Below, in pieces: positions 10,251 through 19,041 of a DNA stretch of 64,000 bases. The notes under the pieces were generated by a model that saw nothing but the letters and a program-made list of their open reading frames with translations, made no database searches and was not told the DNA's origin. Location of the stretch: positions 3,695,501 to 3,759,500 of the forward strand of contig NZ_CP062167.1 of the NCBI RefSeq assembly GCF_014844055.1. The letters run 5' to 3'. The number at the start of each line of letters is the position of its first letter. Position 1 is the stretch's first letter. The DNA is from Aureimonas sp. OT7 (GTDB taxonomy: Bacteria; Pseudomonadota; Alphaproteobacteria; Rhizobiales; Rhizobiaceae). The translations under genes were made by a program, and so were the position numbers.

Positions 10251-10447
10251 CGGACAGGATCGCCGAACTGGAGATGGCCCTCGCCCATCAGTCCCGCATG
10301 GTGGAGGAGCTGTCGGGAGAGCTGGCGCGGGCCTTCACGCAGATCGAACGCCATGAGAAGGCGTTGAAGGAGTTGGCCGAGCGGTTTCTGGCGCTGGAAG
10401 ACGTGGCGACGCCGCGGCCGGAAATCACCCGGCCGCCGCATTATTGA
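10247..10447 (+). CDS. slyX: SlyX family protein
   Basis: 66-residue coiled-coil protein. It has the SlyX pattern: an acidic heptad-rich helix (RIAELEMALAHQSRMVEELS), a second helix, and a C-terminus ending PPHY, which is the family's conserved end. Function is unknown in general. It overlaps the thioesterase stop by four bases, so it is probably co-translated, and it converges on msrA. Confidence 0.88.
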   Translation: MTDRIAELEMALAHQSRMVEELSGELARAFTQIERHEKALKELAERFLALEDVATPRPEITRPPHY

Positions 10448-10457
10448 TCGCAGGCGG

Positions 10458-11129
10458 TCACGCGGCCGCAACCGCTCCGGCGCCGATCGGGCATGAGACG
10501 CCCGTGCCGCCCAGGCCGCAATATCCGTTCGGATTCTTCGCCAGATATTGCTGGTGGTACGCCTCGGCGTAGTAGAACTCCGGCGCGTCGACGATCTCGG
10601 TGGTGATCTTCGCCGTCACGCCGGCGTCGTTCAGCGCGCTCTGGTAGGCGGCAAGGGCGCTTTCGGCGGCCTGCCGCTGTTCCGGCCCGTCCACATAGAT
10701 GCCGGAGCGGTATTGCGTGCCCACGTCATTGCCCTGTCGCATCCCTTGCGTGGGGTTGTGGCTCTCAAAAAATAGCTTCAGCAATTGCGCGTAGCTGATC
10801 CTGGCTGGATCGTAGGTTACGAGGACGACTTCGTTGTGGCCGGTACGGCCACTGCACACTTCCTCATAGGTCGGGTTGGGCGTGTATCCGCCGGCATAGC
10901 CGACGGCTGTGCCGAGAACGCCGTCCGCCTGCCAGAAGCGGCGCTCCGCGCCCCAGAAACATCCAAGGCCGAACAGCGCGGTACGCGCCCCCTGCGGCCA
11001 GGGCCCCTTGAGGCTCCCGCCGGTGACGTAGTGCGTCTCCGCGGTGGCGATCGGCGTGTCGCGACCTGGCAAAGCGGCGGCCTTTTCCGGCATTTCGGAC
11101 TTGCGCAGGAGACGGTCGAGAATGGACAT
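10458..11129 (-). CDS. msrA: Peptide-methionine (S)-S-oxide reductase
   Basis: Repairs methionine-S-sulfoxide in proteins. The 223-residue product has the catalytic GCFWGAER, the [17 protein letters not shown] region, and the HAQV-type segment as [22 protein letters not shown] and a C-terminal [12 protein letters not shown] with the resolving cysteine follow. The N-terminal extension of about 45 residues before the core is usual in alphaproteobacterial MsrA. It is monocistronic as far as visible. Confidence 0.96.
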   Translation of the reverse strand: MSILDRLLRKSEMPEKAAALPGRDTPIATAETHYVTGGSLKGPWPQGARTALFGLGCFWGAERRFWQADGVLGTAVGYAGGYTPNPTYEEVCSGRTGHNEVVLVTYDPARISYAQLLKLFFESHNPTQGMRQGNDVGTQYRSGIYVDGPEQRQAAESALAAYQSALNDAGVTAKITTEIVDAPEFYYAEAYHQQYLAKNPNGYCGLGGTGVSCPIGAGAVAAA

Positions 11130-11198
11130 GCGACCCTCGTTTCTGATCGTTTGGTGAGGGCCTCAATGTGGGATGCGGCGGGCCGCCCGGCAAGCCCG

Positions 11199-11519
11199 TC
11201 AGTGCCGCAGGGCGGTTCGGCGGCGGATGGCGGCCGGACGGGCAGTCGCTCCGAACAGGAACAGTGCCAGCACGACCAGCGTCGGCGCGGCCGGCAGATG
11301 CGCCATGTGCGCCCAGGACCAGGCAAGGATGTCGGCGCCGGTTCCGCTTGGGGTCGGCAGGCCGTCCGGCATATGCGGCGCGGCCAACGTGGCCGCTTCG
11401 GCGATGTCCATCAACCGCCAGTCCGATGCCGCAAGGGATCGCGCGGCATCGCCGACGCCCAGCACACAGGCTGCTGCCAGAACGAAGAAGGCGACGAATC
11501 GAAGTACGAAGCGGATCAT
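11199..11519 (-). CDS. Small inner-membrane protein with two TM segments
   Basis: 106-residue hypothetical protein. The first hydrophobic segment spans residues 3-24 (FVLRFVAFFVLAAACVLGVG) and a second near residues 78-92 (APTLVVLALFLFGATA). The loop between contains DWRLMDIAEAATLA. It resembles short alphaproteobacterial proteins that automated pipelines label as PetM-like; that name is not supported here as a function. It lies between msrA and the tRNA gene. Confidence 0.65.
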   Translation of the reverse strand: MIRFVLRFVAFFVLAAACVLGVGDAARSLAASDWRLMDIAEAATLAAPHMPDGLPTPSGTGADILAWSWAHMAHLPAAPTLVVLALFLFGATARPAAIRRRTALRH

Positions 11520-11607
11520 GAATAAAGGCCTGTTCCCGCCTGTTTTCGAACCTGCCGACCGATATTGCGGCCGGGATCAACCTATCGTGGCGATGGTTAC
11601 GGCAAGA

Positions 11608-13485
11608 TTACCCGTTCGCGACGGTCACGCCAAAAGAAAGTTCGCGTGGCGCTTCGCAGAGACTTGAACGCGAAGCGGTTCTGGCTATAGTTCGCGCCGA
11701 CCGGTTCGAATGCATCTTCCCTTTACAGGCTGGATGGCTCGCCCGCCCCTTGGGGCGGTGCCGACGCGGACCGACGGAGGGGTGGCCGAGTGGTTGAAGG
11801 CGCACGCCTGGAAAGTGTGTATACGGGAAACCGTATCGGGGGTTCGAATCCCCCTCCCTCCGCCATTTCAGACCGCCTCTGGGCACGCCAATCGCCGCCG
11901 ATTGCCGCCCTTGGCCGGCAATAAGCGTCCTCAGCAGCTCCGTCTTCGATCCCATGAGGCGGATCGCGTCGTCCCCGACCTCCACCCGCTGCGCCAGCGA
12001 GCGCAGGTGATCCCGCCGATAGCCGCCTTCCGTGCCCCGGATTCGCTCGCGCGCGTGTCGGGCAAATCCTTGGATCATCGCCGGGCTGATAGCATTGTGG
12101 CCGGGGCTGTCGAGAAGGGCTTGCGCACGGTCGGCATCGGCCTTCGCCTGATCGCGGATCACCTTGAGACCGGCGATGCGCTCCTTAAGCGCCGGGTCGT
12201 CCAGATCGGCGACGCCCGCCTCGATGGCGTCGTAGAGCCGCTTGAGGCGCATTTCCGATTCGGTCGCCCGGCGCTGTAGCTCGGCTATGTGCTCGCGACG
12301 GCGCTCGGCCTGATCCGAGCGGCGGCCGAGGACGCTGCCAAGCAAATCCTCCAGCCGGTCGGGATCGAGCAAGCGGTCCTCGATATGGCTGACGATCATC
12401 TTGTCGAGCCTGTCCATGGGGATCGCCCGGCCCTTGCAGCCGGTCTCGCCCTGCCGGGCCTTGATCGAGCACGCATAGTAGCGGTAGCGGCCACCCTTGC
12501 CGGTGCGGATGGTCATGGCCCCACCGCAATTGCCGCAATAGCAGATGCCGGTCAGCAGGGTCGGCCCGATCACGACGCGCGCCGGAAGCTCGGTCTTCGG
12601 GTTGCGGGCCTGCAAGCGCTGCTGGATCGTGTCGAAGGTCTCGCGGTCGATGATCGGCGGCACCGCGACGATAACGGTGCCCTCGGAGGATTGCGCGTCA
12701 TTGTGCTTGCTGCGCTTCCCCCATTCGTGCTCGCCGATATAGGTGCGGCGGGTCAGGATGCGGTGGACCTGACCGATGCCCCAGCGCCCGCCGTCGCGGG
12801 TGAAGATGCCCTTGGCATTGAGATATTTGACGATGGCCTTGACGCCCATCTGGCCGCTGTCGCACTCGCCCTCCAGGGCAAGGCGATAGATCAGCCGGAT
12901 CGTGTCGGCGTGCAGCGGGTCGATTTCGAGCTTCTTCTTGGTCTTCGTTCCGCGCTGCTCAGCCGCAACGACGCGGTATCCGATGGGCGGCAGCGCGCCG
13001 TTCCAGAAGCCCTGCCGGGCGTTCTCCTTCAAAGCGCGCGTGACGTGCTTGCCGTTCTCCTTCGACTGGTATTCGTCGAAGAGCGCCATGATCCGGCGCA
13101 TCATGTCGTGGATCGGATCGTCGCCCAACTCCTGTGTGATGGAGACCACGCGCACGCCGTTCTTGGCGAGCCGCCGATAGTAGAACTCCATGTCGAAGGC
13201 GTCGCGGAAGAAGCGAGAGAAGCTGTGGACTAGCACGATGTCGAAGGGCGCGGGCTTGGACGTGCCTTCCTCGATCATGCGCTGGAACTCGGGGCGGCGG
13301 TCGTTGGTCGCGGTGTTGCCCGGCTCCACGAATACATCGACGAGTTGGTAGCCGCGCGCCGCGCAATAGGCTTCGCCCTGCTTGCGCTGGTCGGGGATCG
13401 ACACGTCATGCTCGGCTTGCCGGGCGGTCGAGACACGCAGGTAAAGGGCGGCGCGCAGGGCGACGGTGGGAGACTGGACGTTCAT
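11608..13485 (-). CDS. Large serine recombinase (ICE integrase) reading into tRNA-Ser
   Basis: Site-specific recombinase of the large serine family, predicted to integrate and excise the ICE. Residues 10-150 are the resolvase domain with the nucleophile Ser19 in YLRVSTARQ and the arginine motif HSFSRFFRD. Next comes the recombinase domain ([20 protein letters not shown]), a zinc ribbon ([13 protein letters not shown]) and a coiled-coil stretch. The last ~75 codons translate the antisense of tRNA-Ser ([13 protein letters not shown]) and chromosomal sequence, so the C-terminus is set by the integration site. Its start overlaps the regulator's stop by four bases. Confidence 0.9.
   Translation of the reverse strand: MNVQSPTVALRAALYLRVSTARQAEHDVSIPDQRKQGEAYCAARGYQLVDVFVEPGNTATNDRRPEFQRMIEEGTSKPAPFDIVLVHSFSRFFRDAFDMEFYYRRLAKNGVRVVSITQELGDDPIHDMMRRIMALFDEYQSKENGKHVTRALKENARQGFWNGALPPIGYRVVAAEQRGTKTKKKLEIDPLHADTIRLIYRLALEGECDSGQMGVKAIVKYLNAKGIFTRDGGRWGIGQVHRILTRRTYIGEHEWGKRSKHNDAQSSEGTVIVAVPPIIDRETFDTIQQRLQARNPKTELPARVVIGPTLLTGICYCGNCGGAMTIRTGKGGRYRYYACSIKARQGETGCKGRAIPMDRLDKMIVSHIEDRLLDPDRLEDLLGSVLGRRSDQAERRREHIAELQRRATESEMRLKRLYDAIEAGVADLDDPALKERIAGLKVIRDQAKADADRAQALLDSPGHNAISPAMIQGFARHARERIRGTEGGYRRDHLRSLAQRVEVGDDAIRLMGSKTELLRTLIAGQGRQSAAIGVPRGGLKWRREGDSNPRYGFPYTHFPGVRLQPLGHPSVGPRRHRPKGRASHPACKGKMHSNRSARTIARTASRSSLCEAPRELSFGVTVANG
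11776..11865 (+). tRNA. tRNA-Ser (anticodon GGA)
   Basis: A full class II tRNA can be read by eye. The acceptor strands GGAGGGG and TCCCTCC pair with a terminal G-T, the D-arm contains GGCCGAGTGGTTGAAGGC, and the anticodon loop CTGGAAAG gives GGA. A long variable arm TACGG-GAAA-CCGTA follows, then the T-arm GGGGG-TTCGAAT-CCCCC, discriminator G and an encoded CCA. The ICE begins directly at its 3' end, so this gene is the likely integration target. Confidence 0.95.
11843..11868 (+). other. Probable ICE left attachment site (attL) at the tRNA 3' end
   Basis: The last bases of the tRNA T-arm and acceptor stem sit exactly at the border between chromosomal housekeeping genes and ICE genes. The adjacent serine recombinase reads toward, and into, the tRNA. 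Serine recombinases need only a short (often 2-bp) crossover core, so the exact point cannot be read without attR or an empty site. No second copy of the tRNA 3' end was seen in this window. Confidence 0.5.
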
Positions 13486-13868
13486 TTGCGGGCTCCTTTC
13501 TTGCGGCGCTCGAACAGGGGCAACGCCAGTTCCACGCGGTCGAAATTGACCTTGGGCTCCAGCTTGAGGCCCTTGCCCTTCTCCATGCGGATCAGGCCGT
13601 AGCTCTCCATTTTCTTGAGGGTGCGCGAGACATTGGGCGTCGCGCGGCCGGTGATCTGCGCCAGTTCCTCCAGCGAGCCGGGCTCCTGCTCGTGGATGAT
13701 GCGCAACAGCTCGCGATTGCCTGCCGATAACAACCGGGCGAACGATTCCGTCGAAGGGAACCAGACGGTCGGATCGCCGGGCGCGGGCTTTTCCTCGCCC
13801 TTGCCGATCCGCATGGTTCTGGCTTTCATTTCTTCGGGATCGGCGATCCCTACCTTGAGTGTCGCCAT
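13482..13868 (-). CDS. Winged-helix transcriptional regulator (HVO_A0114/MarR-like)
   Basis: 128-residue DNA-binding protein. The central part has the wing-helix pattern ELLRIIHEQEPGSLEELAQITG followed by the recognition helix RATPNVSRTLKKMESYGLI. This pattern matches the HVO_A0114-type regulators found with toxin-antitoxin or mobile-element genes. It overlaps the recombinase start (ATGA) and probably regulates it, or acts as an accessory factor. It begins only 18 bp after the preceding small gene, so the three form one operon. Confidence 0.8.
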   Translation of the reverse strand: MATLKVGIADPEEMKARTMRIGKGEEKPAPGDPTVWFPSTESFARLLSAGNRELLRIIHEQEPGSLEELAQITGRATPNVSRTLKKMESYGLIRMEKGKGLKLEPKVNFDRVELALPLFERRKKGARK

Positions 13869-13886
13869 GACAAAGCTCGCTCTATC

Positions 13887-14189
13887 TCATGGCTTCTCAT
13901 TATCATCACGAGATAAGACTTGCAAGTCTTTTGGCATATCGACCGAGCCGAACATCTCGTCGAAAACATCGGAGAACCAGCGCTCGAACACCTGAATTTC
14001 GGCCTCGGTGATCGGCACCTTCTCCGGCCAATCGTCGATGACGGGCAGCTTCTCGACGTCGAAGACATGCGGCGGTGGGTTGCGACGCGGCTCCGGCTCG
14101 TCGGCATAGTCGTAGAGATCGTCGGGACGCGTGTTCGGGTCGGGCTGTGTGAAGCGCCCCTTGCGGGCGCAGCGGCGTTTCGGGCGCAT
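13887..14189 (-). CDS. Small acidic ICE protein of unknown function
   Basis: 100-residue hypothetical protein. It has a short basic N-terminus (MRPKRRCARKGR) followed by an acidic, proline-rich stretch and a C-terminal helix (AEIQVFERWFSDVFDEMFG). It is the first gene of the operon with the winged-helix regulator and the recombinase. A sequence 73 bp upstream of its start is shared with the rdfS-like gene, so its promoter probably fires together with excision functions. No family recognised. Confidence 0.65.
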   Translation of the reverse strand: MRPKRRCARKGRFTQPDPNTRPDDLYDYADEPEPRRNPPPHVFDVEKLPVIDDWPEKVPITEAEIQVFERWFSDVFDEMFGSVDMPKDLQVLSRDDNEKP

Positions 14190-14261
14190 GGAATCCTCCG
14201 TGTTCGCCAGTGGATTCCGGGGCGCTGAAAGCCCCGGATCAGGCGAAGCATGGAGGGGGAC

Positions 14262-14312
14262 CGGCGGCCTGTAGCGTGCCGCATTTGAAGGGGTGCGCTG
14301 GCGGCACCCCCC
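14262..14312 (-). promoter_or_regulatory. Excision-control element, copy A (upstream of recombinase operon)
   Basis: Two conserved blocks, 14262-14281 and 14294-14312, are identical to blocks at 42962-42981 and 42994-43012, with the same 12-bp spacer length. On the minus strand the outer block begins GGGGGGTGCCGCCAGCGCA and the inner one CGGCACGCTACAGG, so GTGCCG and CGGCAC form a spaced dyad. It lies 73 bp before the start at 14189; copy B lies 76 bp before the RdfS-like gene. A shared activator site or promoter is inferred. Confidence 0.65.
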
Positions 14313-14332
14313 GTAAGGATGCCGCCGGCTAG

Positions 14333-14554
14333 TCAGCCGGGCGTACGCCGTGCCTTTGCGAAACCGCGATCCGTGGCGATGAACCGCTCCAGCATGGGCA
14401 CGATCAGCCTGACGGGATCGGCGGCGGGCCGACCGCTCTCACGGGCCAGCACCTCGGCATAAGCCACCAGATCACGGTGAAGCGGCGCGGGCAGTTCCAC
14501 CGTGATCTTGACGGGTTTGTCATCGGGCAGCGGCCCGAGCTTCAGTTTCGCCAT
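14333..14554 (-). CDS. DUF2274 family protein
   Basis: 73-residue protein always found behind trbI in alphaproteobacterial conjugative clusters; function unknown. It begins MAKLKLGPLPDDKPVKI, and the rest is helical (PLHRDLVAYAEVLARESG), resembling a ribbon-helix-helix-like layout. The ATG at 14554 has AGGAGG at normal spacing. The trbI stop lies within this SD, so the two are coupled. Confidence 0.85.
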   Translation of the reverse strand: MAKLKLGPLPDDKPVKITVELPAPLHRDLVAYAEVLARESGRPAADPVRLIVPMLERFIATDRGFAKARRTPG

Positions 14555-14558
14555 GGTG

Positions 14559-15698
14559 TCAACCTCCTGCGTTCTCGAATACGAGGTCACGGGTCACGAT
14601 GACCCTGACCGGGAAGCCCGGCCGGATGGTCAGCGTCGGCGCAACCTGTAACTGGCGCTGCACGATCTGCTGCCCGGCCTGATTGACGGTATCCTGCGCC
14701 CCGTCGCGGACGGCGCGGATCAGCCGGTCCTCGTCGCTGGTCGCCAGCTCGGTCCCGACCGCGAGCAGCGTGGACAGCCCGGCGGCCTTCATCAGATCCC
14801 ACCAATGGTAATCAATCCCGTCTTCCAGCCCGGCATAGCCGCTGGCGTCCGCGCCCGGCAGGCGTTCAAGGACGATGGAACGGCCGCCCGGCAGAATCAG
14901 GCGGTTCCACACCAAGAGCACCCTGCGCTGGCCGAAGGTCACGCCGTCATCGTATTGGCCGATGATGCGCGTGCCCTGCGGGATCAGGAGCAGCGAGCCG
15001 GTGGGGCTGTCATAGACGTTCTCGGTGACTTGCGCGGTGATCTGGCCCGGAAGATCGGAACGGATGCCGGTAATCAACGCAGCGGGGATCACGGCCCCGG
15101 CCTGAAGGATGTATGGCGATGCCGGCGGCGTGACGCGATCCGGCGCGACCGTCTGCCGGTCCACGGGTCCGTTGAGGAAAGCCGTATGCCGGTCCTGTGT
15201 CGCAGGCTGCCCGCCGAGGCCAAGACCGGCAAGGCCGGGCGTGGCCGTTCCTGCCAGCACTCCCGTGCGCGGGCCGGACTGGAAAAAGACGTTGCTCAAG
15301 CGCGCGGCTTCTTCCTCGGCGCGGCGGCGCTCTTCCTCGGGATCGACGGCGGGCGTCACTATCGCGGGCGGCGCAACCGGCTGCCCTCGGTTCTGGGCGT
15401 CGAGGATCGGGCGGCCGAGGTCTCCCGGCAATGCCGGCCCCAGGACCGGGCCGGTATAGTCGCGTGGCAGGCCGGACAGGCCGTCCGCCGTGGGCCGGTT
15501 CTCGGTCGAATAGAGTTCTTCGCCGCCCGGTCCCGCATCGCGGGTCTGGAGTGCGTAGATCAGCGCGCCCCCGATGCCGAAAAGCGCAACCGCGCCGACG
15601 CCTGCCAGCATCTTGCGGGACAGGCGGGTGACGCGGGGCGGCTCGGCGCGCAGCCGCATGGGCTCGGCGGTGTCCGTGGTGGTGGTGGTGTCTGTCAT
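14559..15698 (-). CDS. trbI: Conjugal transfer protein TrbI (VirB10-like)
   Basis: 379-residue bitopic inner-membrane protein spanning the type IV secretion core. An N-terminal cytoplasmic tail is followed by one TM segment (MLAGVGAVALFGIGGALIYA), a proline-rich periplasmic linker, and the VirB10 domain from about residue 180. That domain contains ILQAGAVIPAALITGIRSDLPGQI and LLIPQGTRIIGQYD. The start overlaps the trbG stop (ATGA). It links the inner-membrane ATPases to the outer-membrane TrbG ring. Confidence 0.95.
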   Translation of the reverse strand: MTDTTTTTDTAEPMRLRAEPPRVTRLSRKMLAGVGAVALFGIGGALIYALQTRDAGPGGEELYSTENRPTADGLSGLPRDYTGPVLGPALPGDLGRPILDAQNRGQPVAPPAIVTPAVDPEEERRRAEEEAARLSNVFFQSGPRTGVLAGTATPGLAGLGLGGQPATQDRHTAFLNGPVDRQTVAPDRVTPPASPYILQAGAVIPAALITGIRSDLPGQITAQVTENVYDSPTGSLLLIPQGTRIIGQYDDGVTFGQRRVLLVWNRLILPGGRSIVLERLPGADASGYAGLEDGIDYHWWDLMKAAGLSTLLAVGTELATSDEDRLIRAVRDGAQDTVNQAGQQIVQRQLQVAPTLTIRPGFPVRVIVTRDLVFENAGG

Positions 15699-16684
15699 GA
15701 CGGGGAGTCTCCGGTCGCGCTGGCGGGCTGCGCGGCGGCGGCCTGCGTCGGGTTGATGCGGACGATCCTGACGACCTGCTGGCGGGTGCCGCTGCCAAGG
15801 CGCAGCTCGGCCGCCCCGAACAGGCGATCCACGATCAGGACGTTCTGGTAAACCCGGCTGTTGACGATCTGCGGCTCGCCATCGGAGCCGAGCACGAAGA
15901 TCGGCGGCATCTCGCCCTGCACGATCCCGGCCGGGAAGACGACATAGACGCGGCGTCCATCGTCGAAGACGGAAACCGGCCGCCATGGCGGGCTGTCGCC
16001 TGTCAGGCCGTAGCGGTAGTTTCGCGCGGCCTCGGCCGGGATGACGGGCGCGGCCGGAACGGTCTGGCGCTGGCCGGCAGGCGGTGCGGGATAGGCCCAG
16101 GCCACGGCGGGCATGTAGAGCGAGTCCTGAGCGTGCAGCTCGATCATGTAGATGCGCCGGTCGGTGGTGACGACAAGGTTGGTGGAGATGTCCGGCCGTG
16201 TCGGCTTCGCGAGGATATGGACGCGACGGTTCGCGCCCGAACCGGATTCCGTGTCGCCGATGATCCAGCGCGCGGTGTCGCCGGCCGCGATCGGCCCCGC
16301 GCCGGTCAGGCTTTCGCCCGGCTCCAGCGCGATGGTGGTGATCTGACCGACCGCCGCATAGACCTGATAGAGCGCGCCTTCCGACCACGGGTAGATCTGG
16401 ATGGCGTTGTGATAGCCCTCGCGGCGCGGCTCCACGCGGGCGGCAGCGTTGGCGTTGCCGACCTGCCCCGTGGGTGTCGAAGCATTCGCGCCGCCGCGCG
16501 TGACGGTCCATGCGGGCGGGACGTGCAACGGCCGGGGCGTGTCGCTTGTGACGGCCGCCTGCACGGTGGGCAGCGGCGGCACCTCTGCGTCATAGCTGAA
16601 CTGCGGCGTTCTATTGGTGGCGCAGCCGGCCAGCATGGTTGCGCAGAGAAAGGCGGCGGCAGAGGTTTTGACTGGCGGTGTCAT
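15695..16684 (-). CDS. trbG: Conjugal transfer protein TrbG (VirB9-like lipoprotein)
   Basis: 329-residue outer-membrane core component of the T4SS. The N-terminus has a lipobox (MLAGCATN), so it is probably a lipoprotein, as is usual for TrbG. The body shows VirB9-type beta segments (AIQIYPWSEGALYQVYAAVGQITTI cut here into YAAVGQITTIALEPGE, and VSVFDDGRRVYVVFP). It overlaps trbF and trbI by four bases each, so the block is translated as a coupled unit. Confidence 0.93.
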   Translation of the reverse strand: MTPPVKTSAAAFLCATMLAGCATNRTPQFSYDAEVPPLPTVQAAVTSDTPRPLHVPPAWTVTRGGANASTPTGQVGNANAAARVEPRREGYHNAIQIYPWSEGALYQVYAAVGQITTIALEPGESLTGAGPIAAGDTARWIIGDTESGSGANRRVHILAKPTRPDISTNLVVTTDRRIYMIELHAQDSLYMPAVAWAYPAPPAGQRQTVPAAPVIPAEAARNYRYGLTGDSPPWRPVSVFDDGRRVYVVFPAGIVQGEMPPIFVLGSDGEPQIVNSRVYQNVLIVDRLFGAAELRLGSGTRQQVVRIVRINPTQAAAAQPASATGDSPS

Positions 16685-17370
16685 TGGCTCATCTCCCGCG
16701 ACCACGAGATTGCATTGACGTAGATGCCGAGCGGATTGGCGCGCAGGCGTTCGGCGTCGCGGGGCGTCTGGATCACGATGGTCAGGATGGCCGTCCACCG
16801 TTCGGTCGTGGCGAGCTGCCCGTTTTCGTAGTGACGCTCCGTCCATGCGATCCTGAACGAGTCCGGGGATGCCCGGATGACGCTCGAGACCTCGACGGCG
16901 ACCTGCTGACGGCCGACGCGCGCGAACGGGTCGTTGGCACGGGCGTAGTCATTGAGCGCCGCCGCGCCCCGGTCGGTGGTGAACTCGTAGGCACGAAGCC
17001 AGTTCTGGCGGACAATGATCGCGTCGGCCGGGATCGCGCGGACCTGCTCGATGAAGCGGCCGAGATGCCATGCGATCTGCGGGTCAGTCGGGCGATAGTC
17101 GGCCACGGCCGGGGCGACGGTCTGCGCCTGCCCGAGATTATCGACCTGCACCACCCACGGCACCACGGTCCCGCGTGCGGACTGCCACACCAGCGCCGAG
17201 GCGAAGCCGGCTGACAGGACCAGCGAACCGAAGGCCATGAGCCGCCAGTTCCTCGCCTGCACACGGGCCGAGCCGATGCGCTCGTCCCATGCCTGTGCGG
17301 CCTTCTGGTAAGGTGTCTCTGGCTCCGGCGATTTGCCGTAATGGGTGGCTGGTCGTTTGAAGATGCTCAT
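16681..17370 (-). CDS. trbF: Conjugal transfer protein TrbF (VirB8-like)
   Basis: 229-residue inner-membrane assembly factor. One TM segment near residues 45-63 (LMAFGSLVLSAGFASALVW) follows a cytoplasmic tail that begins FKRPATHYGKSPEPETPYQKA, as in other TrbF proteins. The periplasmic domain is NTF2-like in the VirB8 family (WHLGRFIEQVRAIPAD). It overlaps both neighbours by four bases. Confidence 0.94.
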   Translation of the reverse strand: MSIFKRPATHYGKSPEPETPYQKAAQAWDERIGSARVQARNWRLMAFGSLVLSAGFASALVWQSARGTVVPWVVQVDNLGQAQTVAPAVADYRPTDPQIAWHLGRFIEQVRAIPADAIIVRQNWLRAYEFTTDRGAAALNDYARANDPFARVGRQQVAVEVSSVIRASPDSFRIAWTERHYENGQLATTERWTAILTIVIQTPRDAERLRANPLGIYVNAISWSREMSQ

Positions 17371-18737
17371 GAGCGGTCACTTTCGGAAAGGTTGACGGAG
17401 GAACCGGAGCCGTGGCTGTCGCCGGAGCGGACGGCATGGGCTGTCATGGTCGTGCCGTGGTTCATGGCCTGCGAGCGCTGCATCCGCTGCGCCCAAGAGG
17501 GAGGGCTGCCGGCTGGGCCGGATGCGGCGGCGGGGTCGGCACTTGCGCCGCCGACCGTGCCCATGGAAGACGTGCCACCGCCGGCGGCAAAGCCTGCGCG
17601 CGCGCCATCGGTGAAACTGGATTTGACGGATTCGGAAGCGCGACCGGCAGAGCGTTTGAGCGGAGAGAGGGCGGCCGAGCCTGCGGCGCGCGCGACACCG
17701 CCGAGGCCGGAGGCAACGCCTGCCGCCCCGGTCTGGCCGAGCGAGCCGACGCTATAGGCGGCGGTCGCCGCGCCCGCGGTGGCCGCGCCGCCCCGGACGG
17801 CCGCGGCTCCACCGGACAAAGCAGCGGCACCGCCCTTCGCTGCAAGCATGGCACCGCCACCGGCCGCCGCACCACCGGCAAGCACCATGCCGCCGGCAGC
17901 GAGGCCGGTTCCCACGGCCGCGCCCGCGCCGAGCTGCGGGCCGCCCGACACGATGCCGTTGGCGATGCCCGGCCCGAATATCCCCAATCCTAAGAGCGAC
18001 AGCGCTGCGAGGACGATGGCCATGGCCTCGTCGATGGTCGGGGTCGCCCCGCCGAAGCCGGCCGTGAATTGCGAAAACAGCGTCGAGCCGATGCCGATGA
18101 TGACGGCAAGAACGAGAACCTTGATGCCGGACGACACCACGTTGCCCAAGACCTTCTCGGCCATGAACGCGCTCTTGCCCCAAAGCCCGAACGGGATCAG
18201 CACGAAGCCGGCGAGCGTCACCAGCTTGAACTCGATCAGGGTGACGAAAAGCTGGATGGCGAGGATGAAGAAGGCCAGCACCACCAGCGCCCATGCGAAC
18301 AGCAGGCAAGCGATCTGGATGAAGTTCTCGAAGAAGGCGATCCAGCCCATCAAGTCGCTGATCGACTCCAGAAGCGGGCGGCCTGCGTCGAGGCCGGTTT
18401 GCGCGACGCGGCCCGGCCGCATCAGATCGGTGACGGAAAAGCTGGTGCCGGACGCCATGAGGCCGAGGCCGGCGAAGCTCTCGAAGACGATCCTCGCCAA
18501 ATTGTTCCAGTTGCCGATGATGTAGGCGAAGACGCCGACGAACAGGGTCTTTTTCACGAGCCGGGCGATTATGTCGTCATCCGCGCCCCAGGCCCAAAAC
18601 AGCGCGGCCAAGGTCACGTCGATGACAATAAGCGTCGTGGCGATGAACGCGACTTCGCCGGACAACAGGCCGAATCCGCTGTCGATGTATGAGGTGAAAA
18701 CCCCAAGGAAATTGTCGATGACGCCAGTGTTGCCCAT
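17367..18737 (-). CDS. trbL: Conjugal transfer protein TrbL (VirB6-like)
   Basis: 456-residue polytopic membrane channel component. The N-terminal ~270 residues contain repeated hydrophobic helices (VAFIATTLIVIDVTLAALFW, ALVVLAFFILAIQLFVTL). The C-terminal third is Ala/Gly-rich and low-complexity (AAAGGGAMLAAKGGAAALSG), probably a flexible cytoplasmic tail, as is common in alphaproteobacterial TrbL. The start MGNTGVIDNFLGVF is typical. It sits 2 bp from trbK. Confidence 0.94.
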   Translation of the reverse strand: MGNTGVIDNFLGVFTSYIDSGFGLLSGEVAFIATTLIVIDVTLAALFWAWGADDDIIARLVKKTLFVGVFAYIIGNWNNLARIVFESFAGLGLMASGTSFSVTDLMRPGRVAQTGLDAGRPLLESISDLMGWIAFFENFIQIACLLFAWALVVLAFFILAIQLFVTLIEFKLVTLAGFVLIPFGLWGKSAFMAEKVLGNVVSSGIKVLVLAVIIGIGSTLFSQFTAGFGGATPTIDEAMAIVLAALSLLGLGIFGPGIANGIVSGGPQLGAGAAVGTGLAAGGMVLAGGAAAGGGAMLAAKGGAAALSGGAAAVRGGAATAGAATAAYSVGSLGQTGAAGVASGLGGVARAAGSAALSPLKRSAGRASESVKSSFTDGARAGFAAGGGTSSMGTVGGASADPAAASGPAGSPPSWAQRMQRSQAMNHGTTMTAHAVRSGDSHGSGSSVNLSESDRS

Positions 18738-18739
18738 GG

Positions 18740-19027
18740 TCAGTGCCTTTCGCTGGATTGCGGCGCGGCGGGCGCTGGCGGACGGCCGAGGAAGCGGTCG
18801 CGGGATTGCGCCCAGGCGGCGAGGCAGTCGGCATCGCTGGCAGCTGCCTCGCCGAGCTGCTGGCAGCGGCGTAGGGTTTCGCGCAGGGGATCGGCCGGTG
18901 GCTGGAAGGCCGAGGCCAGGGGCGGCGCGGAAGGTTCGTCCTTCCGCGCCATGTCGATTGCGGTCGCCGTGACGGCGATGGCGACGAACACCACGGCCCC
19001 GAGCCGGGCCAGCATCTTGCCGTCCAT
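18740..19027 (-). CDS. trbK: Putative entry-exclusion protein TrbK-alt
   Basis: 95-residue membrane-anchored protein. It has an N-terminal hydrophobic segment (LGAVVFVAIAVTATAI) and a periplasmic C-terminal region with two cysteines (LRRCQQLG, DADCLAAW), matching the TrbK-alt pattern between trbJ and trbL. Proteins in this position reduce uptake of the same element by cells that already carry it. The exclusion role is inferred from family and position. Confidence 0.8.
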   Translation of the reverse strand: MDGKMLARLGAVVFVAIAVTATAIDMARKDEPSAPPLASAFQPPADPLRETLRRCQQLGEAAASDADCLAAWAQSRDRFLGRPPAPAAPQSSERH

Positions 19028-19041
19028 GGCGAGCCTCCCGG

